Origin: Gammaproteobacteria bacterium | Lineage (GTDB): Bacteria > Pseudomonadota > Gammaproteobacteria > Pseudomonadales > Azotimanducaceae | DNA: 64,000 bases | NCBI GenBank assembly: GCA_026707945.1 | Contig: JAPOVV010000016.1 | Location: 62,001 to 126,000 of the forward strand | Direction of reading: 5' to 3' | Shown: one piece after another, positions 1 through 8,417 of the stretch | Position numbering within the stretch: position 1 is the stretch's first letter | Layout: each line of letters opens with the position of its first letter | The notes under the pieces: generated by a model | Database searches by the model: none | What the model saw: the letters and a program-made list of their open reading frames with translations, nothing else | Told to the model about the DNA's origin: nothing | Made by a program: the position numbers and the translations under genes

Positions 1-316
1 CGCGGGGGTAATTGGAGGTGCGGGGGAGGTCCTTGGCGCTATTCAAGCCCGGGCCAACCTCACTTTACACGGTGCAGCCTTACGCGAGCTTGGCGTTTCC
101 GCCGCTGCCGATATTTCACCCCATACACTCGAATTGGAGAACGCCACTATTTCCTTGATGGGTAGCGTTGATGAACAGTACACGGAACTTAAGCGCATTC
201 TGCGACGTCTATTCTTCGAAGACTATCAGCTACCTGTACCCGAAGACGTGGCAGACGCACCGATTGACGAAGGTTTATCGGCAGAAATTCTGAAGATTCC
301 GGACCCGCGTGACTGA
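1..316 (+). CDS. C-terminal 104 codons of an unidentified protein, first visible gene of the envelope operon
   Basis: An open frame enters from the left edge (first full codon at position 2) and ends at TGA 314-316, so only the C-terminus is visible. It opens with a Gly/Ala-rich stretch (VIGGAGEVLGAIQ) and continues as an acidic mixed alpha/beta segment with a predicted helix around the residues YTELKRILRRLF. No known domain is recognised. Its stop overlaps the GTG of the next gene by 8 bp, so it is translationally coupled to the operon that follows and probably belongs to the same machine. An exported or envelope location is inferred from context only. A TTG codon at 134 could start a 60-residue frame, but the frame is open right to the edge, so this is a truncation by the window and not a small gene. 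Confidence 0.7.
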   Translation, partial: AGVIGGAGEVLGAIQARANLTLHGAALRELGVSAAADISPHTLELENATISLMGSVDEQYTELKRILRRLFFEDYQLPVPEDVADAPIDEGLSAEILKIPDPRD

Positions 317-1802
317 TCGAATCAAGATCAAATCGATTGCGCCATCGTTTGCGCAAACTGAAACCGAAGCACCGCCGCAAAAGAAACGTTCTTTTCCGTG
401 GCCAATCGTGCTTGTGGTGCTGATCGTTGTAGGTGCTTTTGTAGCTTTCAAATACGTCCCCACTCAAATTACGTACGAGGGAGGTGAAACCAATACAGCA
501 TCGAATACGTCGAATCGATCGAATGCCACCAATGAGTCAAACGTAGATGAGGTTTTGCCGTACCGTGACATCGAGTTGCAGCGGGCGCAAGAAAGCGCGA
601 AATCTGTTCTCGCAGAATTCGCCGAGCTACAAGACCAAGTCGAAGCAGAACAACTCGGGCTGAAGCAAAACCGCATCACGTACGACGAGATCATTAATGC
701 GGCAAACCAAGCCGATGCGTCATTCGCCCGACGTGAGTATGAACTCGCAATCAATCAATATCGTGACGCAACGACGCGACTTCGTGAGTATGTGTACGCG
801 CAGGAATCAGCATTCGAGGATGCATTTGAAACTGGTTACAACGCGTTGGTAAATAGAGATCTCAATTTGGCACGCGAATCGTTAAACCGTGCGCAAGAGA
901 TCAAACCAAACGATCAATCGATGTCGCATGTGATGGTTCGACTAGAAAAACTCCCGAAAGTGAATTCGCTTATCCGAGAAGCAGAACGAGCGAAGATTCG
1001 CGAGGAGTTTGAACAGGCTGAGCTTCTTCTATCGCAAGCTCGAGAGGTCGATCCCGAGACTCAGGAAATCGACGAACGTATACGTGAACTCCAGCAAATT
1101 CAACGGGACGCGGACTACATGCTCGTTCTCACTAAAGCACATGCTGCGCTCGCGGATAACGATCTTGAGCTAGCGAAGAGCCAGTTTGAAAGTGCTTTGC
1201 GGATGCGCCCCGGGGAACCAGCTGCGACAACAGGACTCAATGAGGTCGTTAACCGTCTCGGCAATACCACGATTGGTCAGTGGAAGGAAGACGCAGAGCG
1301 CTTCGAGCGCGATGGTGATCTTAGGTCTGCGATGCAAGCCTATGCAGAGGTCCTTAAGATCGACGGCAATCTACAGTTCGCCCTTGAAGGGTACGAACGA
1401 ACTCAGACCACGATCAGGATTTTCTCCTCGATGGATCGCATCCTTGCCGACCCAGATATGCTGTCGTCAAACGAGGAGTTCGAAGCGGCGCAGCTCACAC
1501 TGAAGGACGCTCGGGAACACGAGACCGCCGATTTGTCGTACCTTGCGAAAGTCAACAGGCTCGAAGATTTAATAAGAGTAGCAAGTAAGCCTCTACCGAT
1601 TGTGCTCGTTTCCGACAATGAAATGGAAGTGCGCCTAGCTACCGTAGGAGACCTAGGTCCATTTGATCGCAAGGAATTGAAGCTACGACCTGGTCGTTAT
1701 CTGCTGACCGGGAGTGGCAATGGTTGCCGAGACGTGCGTAAGACGATCGTTGTGGCCGAAGGTATGGACCCAATCGCTATAGTGTGTAACGAGCCTATCT
1801 AA
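309..1802 (+). CDS. Membrane-anchored helical-repeat (TPR-like) protein with C-terminal PEGA-like domain
   Basis: This 497-residue protein starts at GTG 309, overlapping the upstream stop by 8 bp. A short cytoplasmic tail with a basic patch is followed by one transmembrane helix (about residues 30-48). A long helical region (about 75-400) follows, rich in paired helices of TPR-like character, for example the repeated patterns around LARESLNRAQEIKP and LAKSQFESALRMRP. The last 70 residues form a small beta domain resembling PEGA (RPGRYLLTGSG then a TIVV strand). The topology suggests a periplasmic scaffold held in the inner membrane. It abuts the next gene, which has the same TM-then-PEGA architecture. 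No enzymatic motif is visible. The role as scaffold of the TolQ-like complex is inference from the operon. Confidence 0.75.
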   Translation: MTDRIKIKSIAPSFAQTETEAPPQKKRSFPWPIVLVVLIVVGAFVAFKYVPTQITYEGGETNTASNTSNRSNATNESNVDEVLPYRDIELQRAQESAKSVLAEFAELQDQVEAEQLGLKQNRITYDEIINAANQADASFARREYELAINQYRDATTRLREYVYAQESAFEDAFETGYNALVNRDLNLARESLNRAQEIKPNDQSMSHVMVRLEKLPKVNSLIREAERAKIREEFEQAELLLSQAREVDPETQEIDERIRELQQIQRDADYMLVLTKAHAALADNDLELAKSQFESALRMRPGEPAATTGLNEVVNRLGNTTIGQWKEDAERFERDGDLRSAMQAYAEVLKIDGNLQFALEGYERTQTTIRIFSSMDRILADPDMLSSNEEFEAAQLTLKDAREHETADLSYLAKVNRLEDLIRVASKPLPIVLVSDNEMEVRLATVGDLGPFDRKELKLRPGRYLLTGSGNGCRDVRKTIVVAEGMDPIAIVCNEPI

Positions 1803-3851
1803 GTGCCGACCGATAGCGCCACGGAAGGCATCCAACCTACCCGGTTTAAACCAACCGAGCAAACATCACGATTACGCTTCAGGTTGCCCACGTGGTGGCA
1901 GTGGGTCCTCATCGTTATCGGCATCGTCGTTGTCGTTATTGCTTGGTTCTTGCTCACTGCAAATGCTGTGAGCTTCACAACCAACGCCGAAGATTCGACC
2001 ATCGAGATCAGTGGCGGTCTAGTGATTCCATCAGGACCGCGCTATCTGATTCGACCCGGAGACATCCAGGTACGCGCAAGTGCGAAGGGCTACGAACCAC
2101 TACGCACATCGGTTCTGGTAGAGTCACAATCTGATCAAACTATCGAAATCGAACTCACGCCGTTACCCGGAAAGGTAACAATCACGGGTAGCCCAGCTGG
2201 CGCGCAGATCAATCGTAGCGACGAGAATCTAGGAAATGCGCCGATGACGATTGATGTTCCAGCGGGAGAGATTCGGTTAGCAGTTCAAGCAGACCGACAT
2301 CAACCTGGTGAAATAACCGCGGAGATCATCGGGCGTGAAGTAGAACAAACGCTTTCCTACCAGCTGAGACCTAATTGGGCTGACGTAACGATTCCTACGA
2401 CGCCTCCGGGGGCGAACGTTTCGATTGACGACGTAGAGACCGAGTTCGTGACGCCCGGTCCATTCCCGGTTATGGCAGGCGAACGAAAGATCTCGATAAA
2501 GTCACCTGGATACGAGCGGTGGACAGATATCCTCTACGTCGAACCAGAGCAAGAAATCGTATTGCCGGACGTCTTACTGACGCTAATCGGTGGGACGCTC
2601 TATCTTAAAAGTACACCGACGTCGGCCAGCGTAAATATCAATGGCGAGTTTGTTGGAACAACTCCGCTTGACATTGACCTACGACCCAATCGCAACCACC
2701 GTGTTGAAACATCGCTATTCGGCTACCACACATCAATTCGAAACGTAAACCTATCAACCGGCGAGTCGCGTCGATTAGATCTTCAGCTCAAAGAAGTGAC
2801 CGGAAAACTTGCCGTCACGACCCAGCCGGAAGACGCGGAAATCTGGGTGGATGGAGAACTTGCCGGAATCAGTAATACGACGCTTACGCTACACGCCAAA
2901 GACCACGATATTGAACTGCGGAAAGACGGGTATGCGGGATATTCGACTCAAATCACGGTACAAACAGAGTTCCAACAGGAGATAAAAGTCAGACTACTGA
3001 CGAATGAAGAAGCGCGCCTCGCGGCACTAGAGCAAGCTCGCGAGACGAGCGAAGGGCAAGCCATGGTATTACTCAAGCCAAAGCAGATTCGAATGGGAGC
3101 GTCACGCCGCCAACCCGGTAGACGCGCCAATGAGGTATTCCGAAGCGTTGAGCTTGAACGGATGTTTTATGTCAGCAAAGATGAGATCACAAACGCTCAG
3201 TTCCGTCGATTTGCCTCCGGACACGATTCGGGTGAGTTCGAAAGCACGACGCTCAATAAAGATGAGCAGCCCGTCGTGAACGTCAGTTGGCATGAAGCGG
3301 CACAGTATTGCAACTGGCTATCCACCAAGGAAGGTTTTGAGCCGTTCTATGTGTTGCGTCCGGGAGATCCCCCGAAATACAACCCTAATTCGTTAGGATA
3401 TCGCTTGCCATCAGAAGCGGAATGGGCTTGGGTTGCGCGAACGACCTCAACGACCGATGAATTGCTGCTTTTCCCGTGGGGCGATAGCTTGCCGCCGCCA
3501 AACTACCACGGCAACTATGCTGATCAAGCTGCTCAGCACATCATTGGTCGCACCATTTTCAATTACAACGATAACCACACAGTCGCCGCACCAGTTGGTA
3601 CGTTCGACCCAAATTACCATGGCTTGAATGACATCGGTGGTAATGTCGCGGAATGGGTCCATAATTTTTACGTCGTGCCATCCGTCAATGAGACGATCGA
3701 AAATCTTGGACCTGAGACCGGTGAATACCATGTGATTCGCGGGGCTAGTTGGATGCATGGCACAATCACTGATCTGCGTTTGTCGTTCCGAGACTATGGC
3801 GCGGATGGTCGTCGAGACGTTGGTTTCAGAATCGCCAGGTTCGCTGAGTAG
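1803..3851 (+). CDS. Membrane-anchored PEGA-repeat protein with C-terminal FGE-sulfatase (SUMF1-like) fold
   Basis: A 682-residue protein starting at GTG 1803, directly after the stop of the preceding gene. An N-terminal transmembrane helix (about 34-53) leads into about five PEGA-type beta modules (about 58-118, 124-190, 192-262, 264-330 and 331-400), each with the sugar-layer-associated pattern of a turn such as TPTSASVNINGEFVG. A charged helix leads to an FGE-sulfatase domain (about 420-682) with recognisable landmarks: DEITNAQF, PVVNVSW, YRLPSEAEWAW, NDIGGNVAEWV, VIRGASW and the terminal GFRIAR. In true formylglycine-generating enzymes the segment after RGGSW carries active-site cysteine; here it reads RGASWMHG with no cysteine, so it is probably a binding or structural domain in the periplasm and not a sulfatase activator. 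Confidence 0.85.
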   Translation: MPTDSATEGIQPTRFKPTEQTSRLRFRLPTWWQWVLIVIGIVVVVIAWFLLTANAVSFTTNAEDSTIEISGGLVIPSGPRYLIRPGDIQVRASAKGYEPLRTSVLVESQSDQTIEIELTPLPGKVTITGSPAGAQINRSDENLGNAPMTIDVPAGEIRLAVQADRHQPGEITAEIIGREVEQTLSYQLRPNWADVTIPTTPPGANVSIDDVETEFVTPGPFPVMAGERKISIKSPGYERWTDILYVEPEQEIVLPDVLLTLIGGTLYLKSTPTSASVNINGEFVGTTPLDIDLRPNRNHRVETSLFGYHTSIRNVNLSTGESRRLDLQLKEVTGKLAVTTQPEDAEIWVDGELAGISNTTLTLHAKDHDIELRKDGYAGYSTQITVQTEFQQEIKVRLLTNEEARLAALEQARETSEGQAMVLLKPKQIRMGASRRQPGRRANEVFRSVELERMFYVSKDEITNAQFRRFASGHDSGEFESTTLNKDEQPVVNVSWHEAAQYCNWLSTKEGFEPFYVLRPGDPPKYNPNSLGYRLPSEAEWAWVARTTSTTDELLLFPWGDSLPPPNYHGNYADQAAQHIIGRTIFNYNDNHTVAAPVGTFDPNYHGLNDIGGNVAEWVHNFYVVPSVNETIENLGPETGEYHVIRGASWMHGTITDLRLSFRDYGADGRRDVGFRIARFAE

Positions 3852-3853
3852 CA

Positions 3854-4099
3854 ATGAATAATCAAATCAAAGGTCTTATTAGTATCCTGCTTGTATGCGC
3901 TGTCTTTTCGATCGGCGCACAAGAGTCCGATTCATCTGGAGAAGAAGCGTCGGATACCCAATCGGAAAGCGCAGCACAGAATCAAGATACTGAGAAAAAA
4001 GACCCGCCTGAAAAGCAGGATGAAACTTCTGACGACGTATTCGATCCGTCGGAAGATATTTCCGAAGACTACGCAGTACCCTACCCGACTGATATATGA
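3854..4099 (+). CDS. Small acidic exported protein of the envelope operon
   Basis: An 81-residue protein with a cleavable-looking signal peptide (hydrophobic core GLISILLVCAVFSIGA, about residues 6-22) followed by a very acidic, low-complexity mature part of Asp, Glu, Ser and Gln with almost no hydrophobic residues until the C-terminal FDPSEDISEDYAVPYPTDI segment. The short C-terminal motif looks conserved in character and could be a docking peptide. It starts 2 bp after the PEGA/FGE gene and its stop overlaps the ATG of the TolQ-like gene by 4 bp. No family is recognised. An alternative frame over the same bases (3891-4115) is rejected because it lacks the signal peptide and breaks the coupling. 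Confidence 0.7.
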   Translation: MNNQIKGLISILLVCAVFSIGAQESDSSGEEASDTQSESAAQNQDTEKKDPPEKQDETSDDVFDPSEDISEDYAVPYPTDI

Positions 4100-4893
4100 A
4101 AAAACGATTTACTGAGTCATTTGTCGCGCACTTACTAGCGCTTGCGATCGCATGGGCTCTAGTACATACGGTTTACGTTAGTTTCGTACGTCCTAACGCG
4201 ACGGCAATCCTAGAGGAACGGAAGGAGCGTCTAGCACGCGACGAGGCCTTCGTCGCCGAGCGATCCATCTTTGTAACGCTTCGAGACTACGAGCAAGAGA
4301 CGTGTCTGATCTTGATGTTATGGGCGTTCTCGATCATGGGATTCAAGGTATGGAACAACACACAAGAACGGCGGATGCTCAATCGAGACGTGTTGTCTAT
4401 CGGTGAGGGTACGAGTGTTTTTCCAGAGGATTCGCGCACCTACATGCGCCCGCTTCAGGCTTTAACTGACGAAGATCGCGAGCGACTCCTTCCGCGCACT
4501 TTGCTCATGGCATTGCGACGATTCGAGTCGACAAAAGACGTGCAAAACGTCGCTGAATCCGTAAAAGCAGCATGCGATAGCGAAAACGATCGATTAGATA
4601 GTGAGCTATCCGTGATTCGTTATATCGCTTGGGCGATCCCCTCAATCGGCTTCATCGGAACAGTAAGAGGCATCGGTGAAGCGCTCAGCCAGGCATACCT
4701 CGCCGTACAGGGTGATATTGCAGGGGTCACCGAGAGTCTGGGTATAGCTTTTAACTCAACCTTTGTCGCATTGGTGATTAGCATCATCGTGATGTTGTGC
4801 GTCCACCAATTGCAACGCGTCCAAGAGCAACTCGTGATCGATTCACAAACGTGGTGTGATGAGCACCTAATTCGGCACATGCAGGTTCGTTGA
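4096..4893 (+). CDS. MotA/TolQ/ExbB-family proton-channel subunit
   Basis: A 265-residue integral membrane protein. Helices are visible at about residues 10-30, 68-86, 172-192 and 215-240. The two C-terminal helices carry the family signature: IPSIGFIGTVRGIGEAL, then a helix beginning ITESLGIAFNSTFVAL with the polar Thr/Ser/Asn residues that line the proton path in TolQ, ExbB and MotA. The N-terminal part is longer than in TolQ and has a cytoplasmic or periplasmic loop between the first two helices. Family members form pentamers around a dimer of a TolR/ExbD/MotB partner. No separate TolR gene lies nearby; the two VWA proteins downstream have TolR-like anchor helices and are the likely partners. 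It is coupled to both neighbours (ATGA at 4096; next ATG 1 bp after the stop). Confidence 0.9.
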   Translation: MKKRFTESFVAHLLALAIAWALVHTVYVSFVRPNATAILEERKERLARDEAFVAERSIFVTLRDYEQETCLILMLWAFSIMGFKVWNNTQERRMLNRDVLSIGEGTSVFPEDSRTYMRPLQALTDEDRERLLPRTLLMALRRFESTKDVQNVAESVKAACDSENDRLDSELSVIRYIAWAIPSIGFIGTVRGIGEALSQAYLAVQGDIAGVTESLGIAFNSTFVALVISIIVMLCVHQLQRVQEQLVIDSQTWCDEHLIRHMQVR

Positions 4894-4894
4894 A

Positions 4895-6202
4895 ATGTGG
4901 TCGCTTGAAATCAACGATGTTCTGCTTCGCCTTCGCAATGACGGCGAGACATGCTACGAGCAAGCCGGCGTAGCCTATCTAACGGAGGAGACGACCTCGT
5001 TAGGTGAAGAGGCCCTAGCTCAGCTGTTCATTCACCCGGTTCAATGCCAGACGACGTATTGGCAGCGCATGAATGAGGATGCAATTGAGCCTCGCACGCG
5101 CACCATCGGTAAGAACTCAGACTTGGTATACAACCAGATTGTCGACGCTTTTGCAAGTAGTGGTGTCAGCGCACAGGATCCCGGTTGGGTCGTGGTACCG
5201 AGCGATTTCGATAGCGATCAAGTGGGGCTGCTGTTCGGCATTCTGGAGTACAAACAGCTCCAGCCCCGAGGATTTGTCGATGCGGCATTGGTAGCGGGGT
5301 CAAAAGCCACCGTTTCAGACACCGCGTTCTACATTGACCTACAACTGCAGCGTACAGTCGTTACGCAGCTTTTCCAACACGACGGTCAAATCGAAGTCGT
5401 CACGGTCAAATCTCTTCCGTCAGCCGGATATCTCCAACTGGTCCAGCGTTGGATCGATACAGTTGCTCAACGCTCGTTGGATGAAACCCGATTTGATCCA
5501 CGAGTGGCCGGAACGACGGAGCAGCAAGTGTTCGATCGCTTGGTCGAACGCATCTCTGGCGGAAGCGAGTTGGTCATAAGTGTCGAACACAACGGCGAAA
5601 CGCGAACTACAAGCTTGTTGCAGGATGAGTTAGCGACCAGTGGCATCGACATTTACGATCGCATTCTGTCTGAGTGCAATCCTGGAACTCATTTGCTTCT
5701 TGGGGAACATGCGATTCGGATGCCCGGTTTCATCGAGTATGTAGCTGGCTCCGGTAGGACCGCGGAAGTTTGCCCCTCGGAAGGCGTCGTTGAGGCGGTC
5801 CTCCGAATCAATGACGAATTACCAAAAAACGCAGACATTGAACTTCACAAATCGATTTTCCGAGATACAACTTCAACGGCATCTTCATTTCGCTCGCGCC
5901 AGGAAGTTGAGCAGCCTGATAGTGTTCAGCGATCTCAGGTACCGACACATGCACTTTTAGGGGACGCCGCTTATCCAATCGGCGCGCAACGAACTATCTC
6001 AATCGACGATAGTGAGATCTGTTCGTTGTACCGCGCCGATGATGCAGTGATGCTCCGTCCGCGTGATGGGCTTGAAACTTACGTCAACAATAGATCAATT
6101 AACGGCAGTACGATCGTCTCAAGCGGCGACCATATACGAATCGGTCCAGAGTCGCGACATGCAAAGGAGATCGTTCTAATCCGCGTCGTCGACTATGGCT
6201 AG
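4895..6202 (+). CDS. Actin/Hsp70-like ATPase-fold protein with C-terminal FHA-like segment
   Basis: A 435-residue cytoplasmic protein starting at ATG 4895, 1 bp after the TolQ-like stop. The N-terminal two thirds have the layout of the actin/Hsp70 nucleotide-binding fold: a first strand with LEINDVLLRL, a later strand-turn WVVVPSDFDSDQVGLLFGIL, a second lobe beginning FYIDLQLQRTVV, and FDPRVAGTTEQQVFDRL. The canonical DxG phosphate loops are weak, so ATP hydrolysis is uncertain. The last 55 residues (about 380-435) look like the core of an FHA phosphopeptide domain: LRPRDG, YVNNRSINGS, SGDHIRIG. This places a possible phospho-signalling input on the cytoplasmic side of the envelope complex. 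Its stop overlaps the next start by 8 bp. Family assignment rests on pattern recognition only. Confidence 0.6.
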   Translation: MWSLEINDVLLRLRNDGETCYEQAGVAYLTEETTSLGEEALAQLFIHPVQCQTTYWQRMNEDAIEPRTRTIGKNSDLVYNQIVDAFASSGVSAQDPGWVVVPSDFDSDQVGLLFGILEYKQLQPRGFVDAALVAGSKATVSDTAFYIDLQLQRTVVTQLFQHDGQIEVVTVKSLPSAGYLQLVQRWIDTVAQRSLDETRFDPRVAGTTEQQVFDRLVERISGGSELVISVEHNGETRTTSLLQDELATSGIDIYDRILSECNPGTHLLLGEHAIRMPGFIEYVAGSGRTAEVCPSEGVVEAVLRINDELPKNADIELHKSIFRDTTSTASSFRSRQEVEQPDSVQRSQVPTHALLGDAAYPIGAQRTISIDDSEICSLYRADDAVMLRPRDGLETYVNNRSINGSTIVSSGDHIRIGPESRHAKEIVLIRVVDYG

Positions 6203-7280
6203 GCGACGAAGGGAAAACAGCGTATTTACGCTGTCATTTATCGACGTGATGGCCGGCGGCTTTGGCGCGGTCGTGATCATGTATCTGATCATCAACCACG
6301 CGACTGAGACCGCAGAGGAAGTCGATAACCGAAACTTACGCGCCGAATCCCGTCTACTTGACTACCAGCTCGACACCAATAGTGAGAGTCTCTCTTACTT
6401 AAGAGATCTTGTTGGCAACTTGAGCATCCGAATTGCGGACGTCAACCGAACGATTGACGAAAGAGTCGAAGAAATAGAAGTAAAAGAGGAAGAAATCGAG
6501 GAGATCGAACAAAAGTCCCTTGATCAATCAGATACCCTCGAAGAACTTATCAAAGAGCTCGAGGAGATCGAACAAGAGGTCGAATCACTTGCTCGAGCCG
6601 AGCGCGCCGAGGAAGGTCAAACGACCATAGAAATCAGAGGAGAAGGTGATCGGCAATACCTAACTGGGCTCTACATGGGTGGCGGACACATCCTGATCGC
6701 ATTGGACATTTCCTCAAGCATGCTGGACGACACGATCGTCAATGTCATTCGACGTCGGAACATGGATGTCGAGCGTCAGCTCCGTGCGCCAAAATGGCAG
6801 CGTGCTATTCGAACCGTTGAATGGCTCACGGCCAACATACCCTTACAGAGCCGGTTTCAAGTAGCGCTATACAACAACGAATCGTCATTCGTTATCAATG
6901 AAGGTGAGTGGATCGACGCATCAGATGGAGAAACTGTCCGATCAATATTCGTTGAATTGGAGCGAGTAGTCCCTCACGAGGGCACGAACTTAAAAGGGCT
7001 GTTCGAGTTGGCGGCGTCGCTTCACCCATTGCCGGACAATCTATTCTTGATTGCCGATAGCCTGCCGACGATGGATTCCCCGACAACAAATCGAACCACC
7101 ATCACCGGTCGCGAGCGACTCAATCTTTTCTATCAAGCCGTACGGGTACTACCTGGGGGTTTTCCCGTTAATGTCCTTATGTTTCCGCTCGAAGGCGATC
7201 CGTTCGCGCCACTTTCTTATTGGAATCTTGCCCACATTACGGGTGGAACTTTGCTCTCACCGTCGGCTGATTGGCCATGA
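6195..7280 (+). CDS. VWA-domain protein with TolR/ExbD-like transmembrane anchor (first copy)
   Basis: A 361-residue protein. A basic start is followed by one transmembrane helix (about 11-33) containing FIDVMAGGFGAVV, with an acidic residue (Asp17) at the place where TolR and ExbD carry their proton-binding aspartate. A highly charged coiled coil follows (about 40-140, Glu/Ile heptads), then a von Willebrand factor A domain (about 155-361) with the metal site DISSSM (Asp171, Ser173, Ser175). The expected topology is N-in, with the coiled coil and VWA domain in the periplasm. By analogy it is the stator-type partner of the TolQ-like channel. The start ATG overlaps the previous stop by 8 bp and the stop overlaps the next ATG by 4 bp. 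Confidence 0.85.
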   Translation: MARRRRENSVFTLSFIDVMAGGFGAVVIMYLIINHATETAEEVDNRNLRAESRLLDYQLDTNSESLSYLRDLVGNLSIRIADVNRTIDERVEEIEVKEEEIEEIEQKSLDQSDTLEELIKELEEIEQEVESLARAERAEEGQTTIEIRGEGDRQYLTGLYMGGGHILIALDISSSMLDDTIVNVIRRRNMDVERQLRAPKWQRAIRTVEWLTANIPLQSRFQVALYNNESSFVINEGEWIDASDGETVRSIFVELERVVPHEGTNLKGLFELAASLHPLPDNLFLIADSLPTMDSPTTNRTTITGRERLNLFYQAVRVLPGGFPVNVLMFPLEGDPFAPLSYWNLAHITGGTLLSPSADWP

Positions 7281-8269
7281 AGATTCGTCGCGGCGTATCC
7301 GAAATGAACTTGGCGTTTCTGGACGTCATCTGTTGCGGGTTTGGCGCCATTATTCTGCTGTTGATGATCACTAAGATCAGTCTTCCATTGGTTCTTGAAG
7401 AGTCCATCGACGATTTCGCGGCGCAGGTCGCATTGAAGCAACAAGCGATTAAAGAGATTTTTGGCGAAATCGAAGTGTTGGAGCGTGCAAAGGAGGAGTC
7501 TGAACTCAGTCTAGACGAAGCGTTGCAGCGCCTAACCCGAATTCAGGAAGAATTGGAAGAGCTCACGAGTCGTTTTGAGGCGTTACGCCTTAACACACAA
7601 GACAAAGAATCTCATCTCACGGACTTATTTCGCGCAAAACAATCGCTCACCGATGAGATGGAACGTTTGCTTGGCAAAGACTATCGACGGCAGACTGCCG
7701 CTATCGGGGGCATGACCGTCGACAGTGAGTACATCATCTTCATCATCGACACCTCAGGCAGTATGCAGCAAGGAGCATGGGGTGCCGTTGTACGTAAAGT
7801 CACTGAAGTACTCAATATCTACCCCAACGTGAAAGGCATTCAGGTCATGAATGACATGGGGGACTACATGTTCCCTCGTTATCAAAGGCAATGGATTCAA
7901 GATTCGCCGGCGCGTCGAACGGCGATCCTTAATCGTCTGCGTACGTGGGACATCTATTCGAATTCAAGTCCCGTTGAAGGGATCGAAGAAGCGATCAGTG
8001 CGTTTTACGATCCAGACAAGAAAATCAGCCTATATGTGTTTGGCGACGATTTTCAAGGACGATCAGTCGAACACGTCGTGGATCGCATTGATCTCGTTAA
8101 TGCGGTAGACGAAGAAGGTAACCGTCGTGTTCGAATTCACGCCGTTGGATTTCCAGTTTATTTCGATGCAGGACGCACCTCCGGAAGCGTTTTGCAGTTT
8201 GCGTTATTAATGCGCGAACTAACGACGCGGAATGGTGGGACATTTGTCGCGCTTCCTTCTCTGCACTAG
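7277..8269 (+). CDS. VWA-domain protein with TolR/ExbD-like transmembrane anchor (second copy)
   Basis: A 330-residue protein with the same architecture as its upstream neighbour: anchor helix (about 10-33) with FLDVICCGFGAIILL (Asp16 in the helix), coiled coil (about 45-130), then a VWA domain with an intact metal motif DTSGSM (Asp158). The start chosen is ATG 7277, which overlaps the previous stop (ATGA); a TTG two codons upstream is possible but unneeded. The two VWA proteins differ outside the anchor helix and metal motif, so they look like an old duplication and could form a heterodimer around the TolQ-like subunit. It is the last gene of the operon; 148 bp without a convincing terminator follow. 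Confidence 0.85.
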   Translation: MKIRRGVSEMNLAFLDVICCGFGAIILLLMITKISLPLVLEESIDDFAAQVALKQQAIKEIFGEIEVLERAKEESELSLDEALQRLTRIQEELEELTSRFEALRLNTQDKESHLTDLFRAKQSLTDEMERLLGKDYRRQTAAIGGMTVDSEYIIFIIDTSGSMQQGAWGAVVRKVTEVLNIYPNVKGIQVMNDMGDYMFPRYQRQWIQDSPARRTAILNRLRTWDIYSNSSPVEGIEEAISAFYDPDKKISLYVFGDDFQGRSVEHVVDRIDLVNAVDEEGNRRVRIHAVGFPVYFDAGRTSGSVLQFALLMRELTTRNGGTFVALPSLH

Positions 8270-8417
8270 CTACGTGCTTCAATTTGGAGCCGCTTGACGC
8301 ACGGCACTGGATTCATCGCCTCCTATTTCTTAGGGTGTAAGCGCCGATCACGAGTTCTCAGAATGCTGCGCAATCCCGACGCGTGGCAAGGCGTGAATCG
8401 GTTGCGGCGTACGTGAC

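Noticed and set aside
189-467. Minus-strand open frames overlapping the operon start
   Set aside because: They lie opposite the coupled + strand genes, have no domain and are shadows of the same bases.
3891-4115. Alternative frame over the small acidic exported protein
   Set aside because: It has no signal peptide and no coupling to its neighbours, while the other frame has both.
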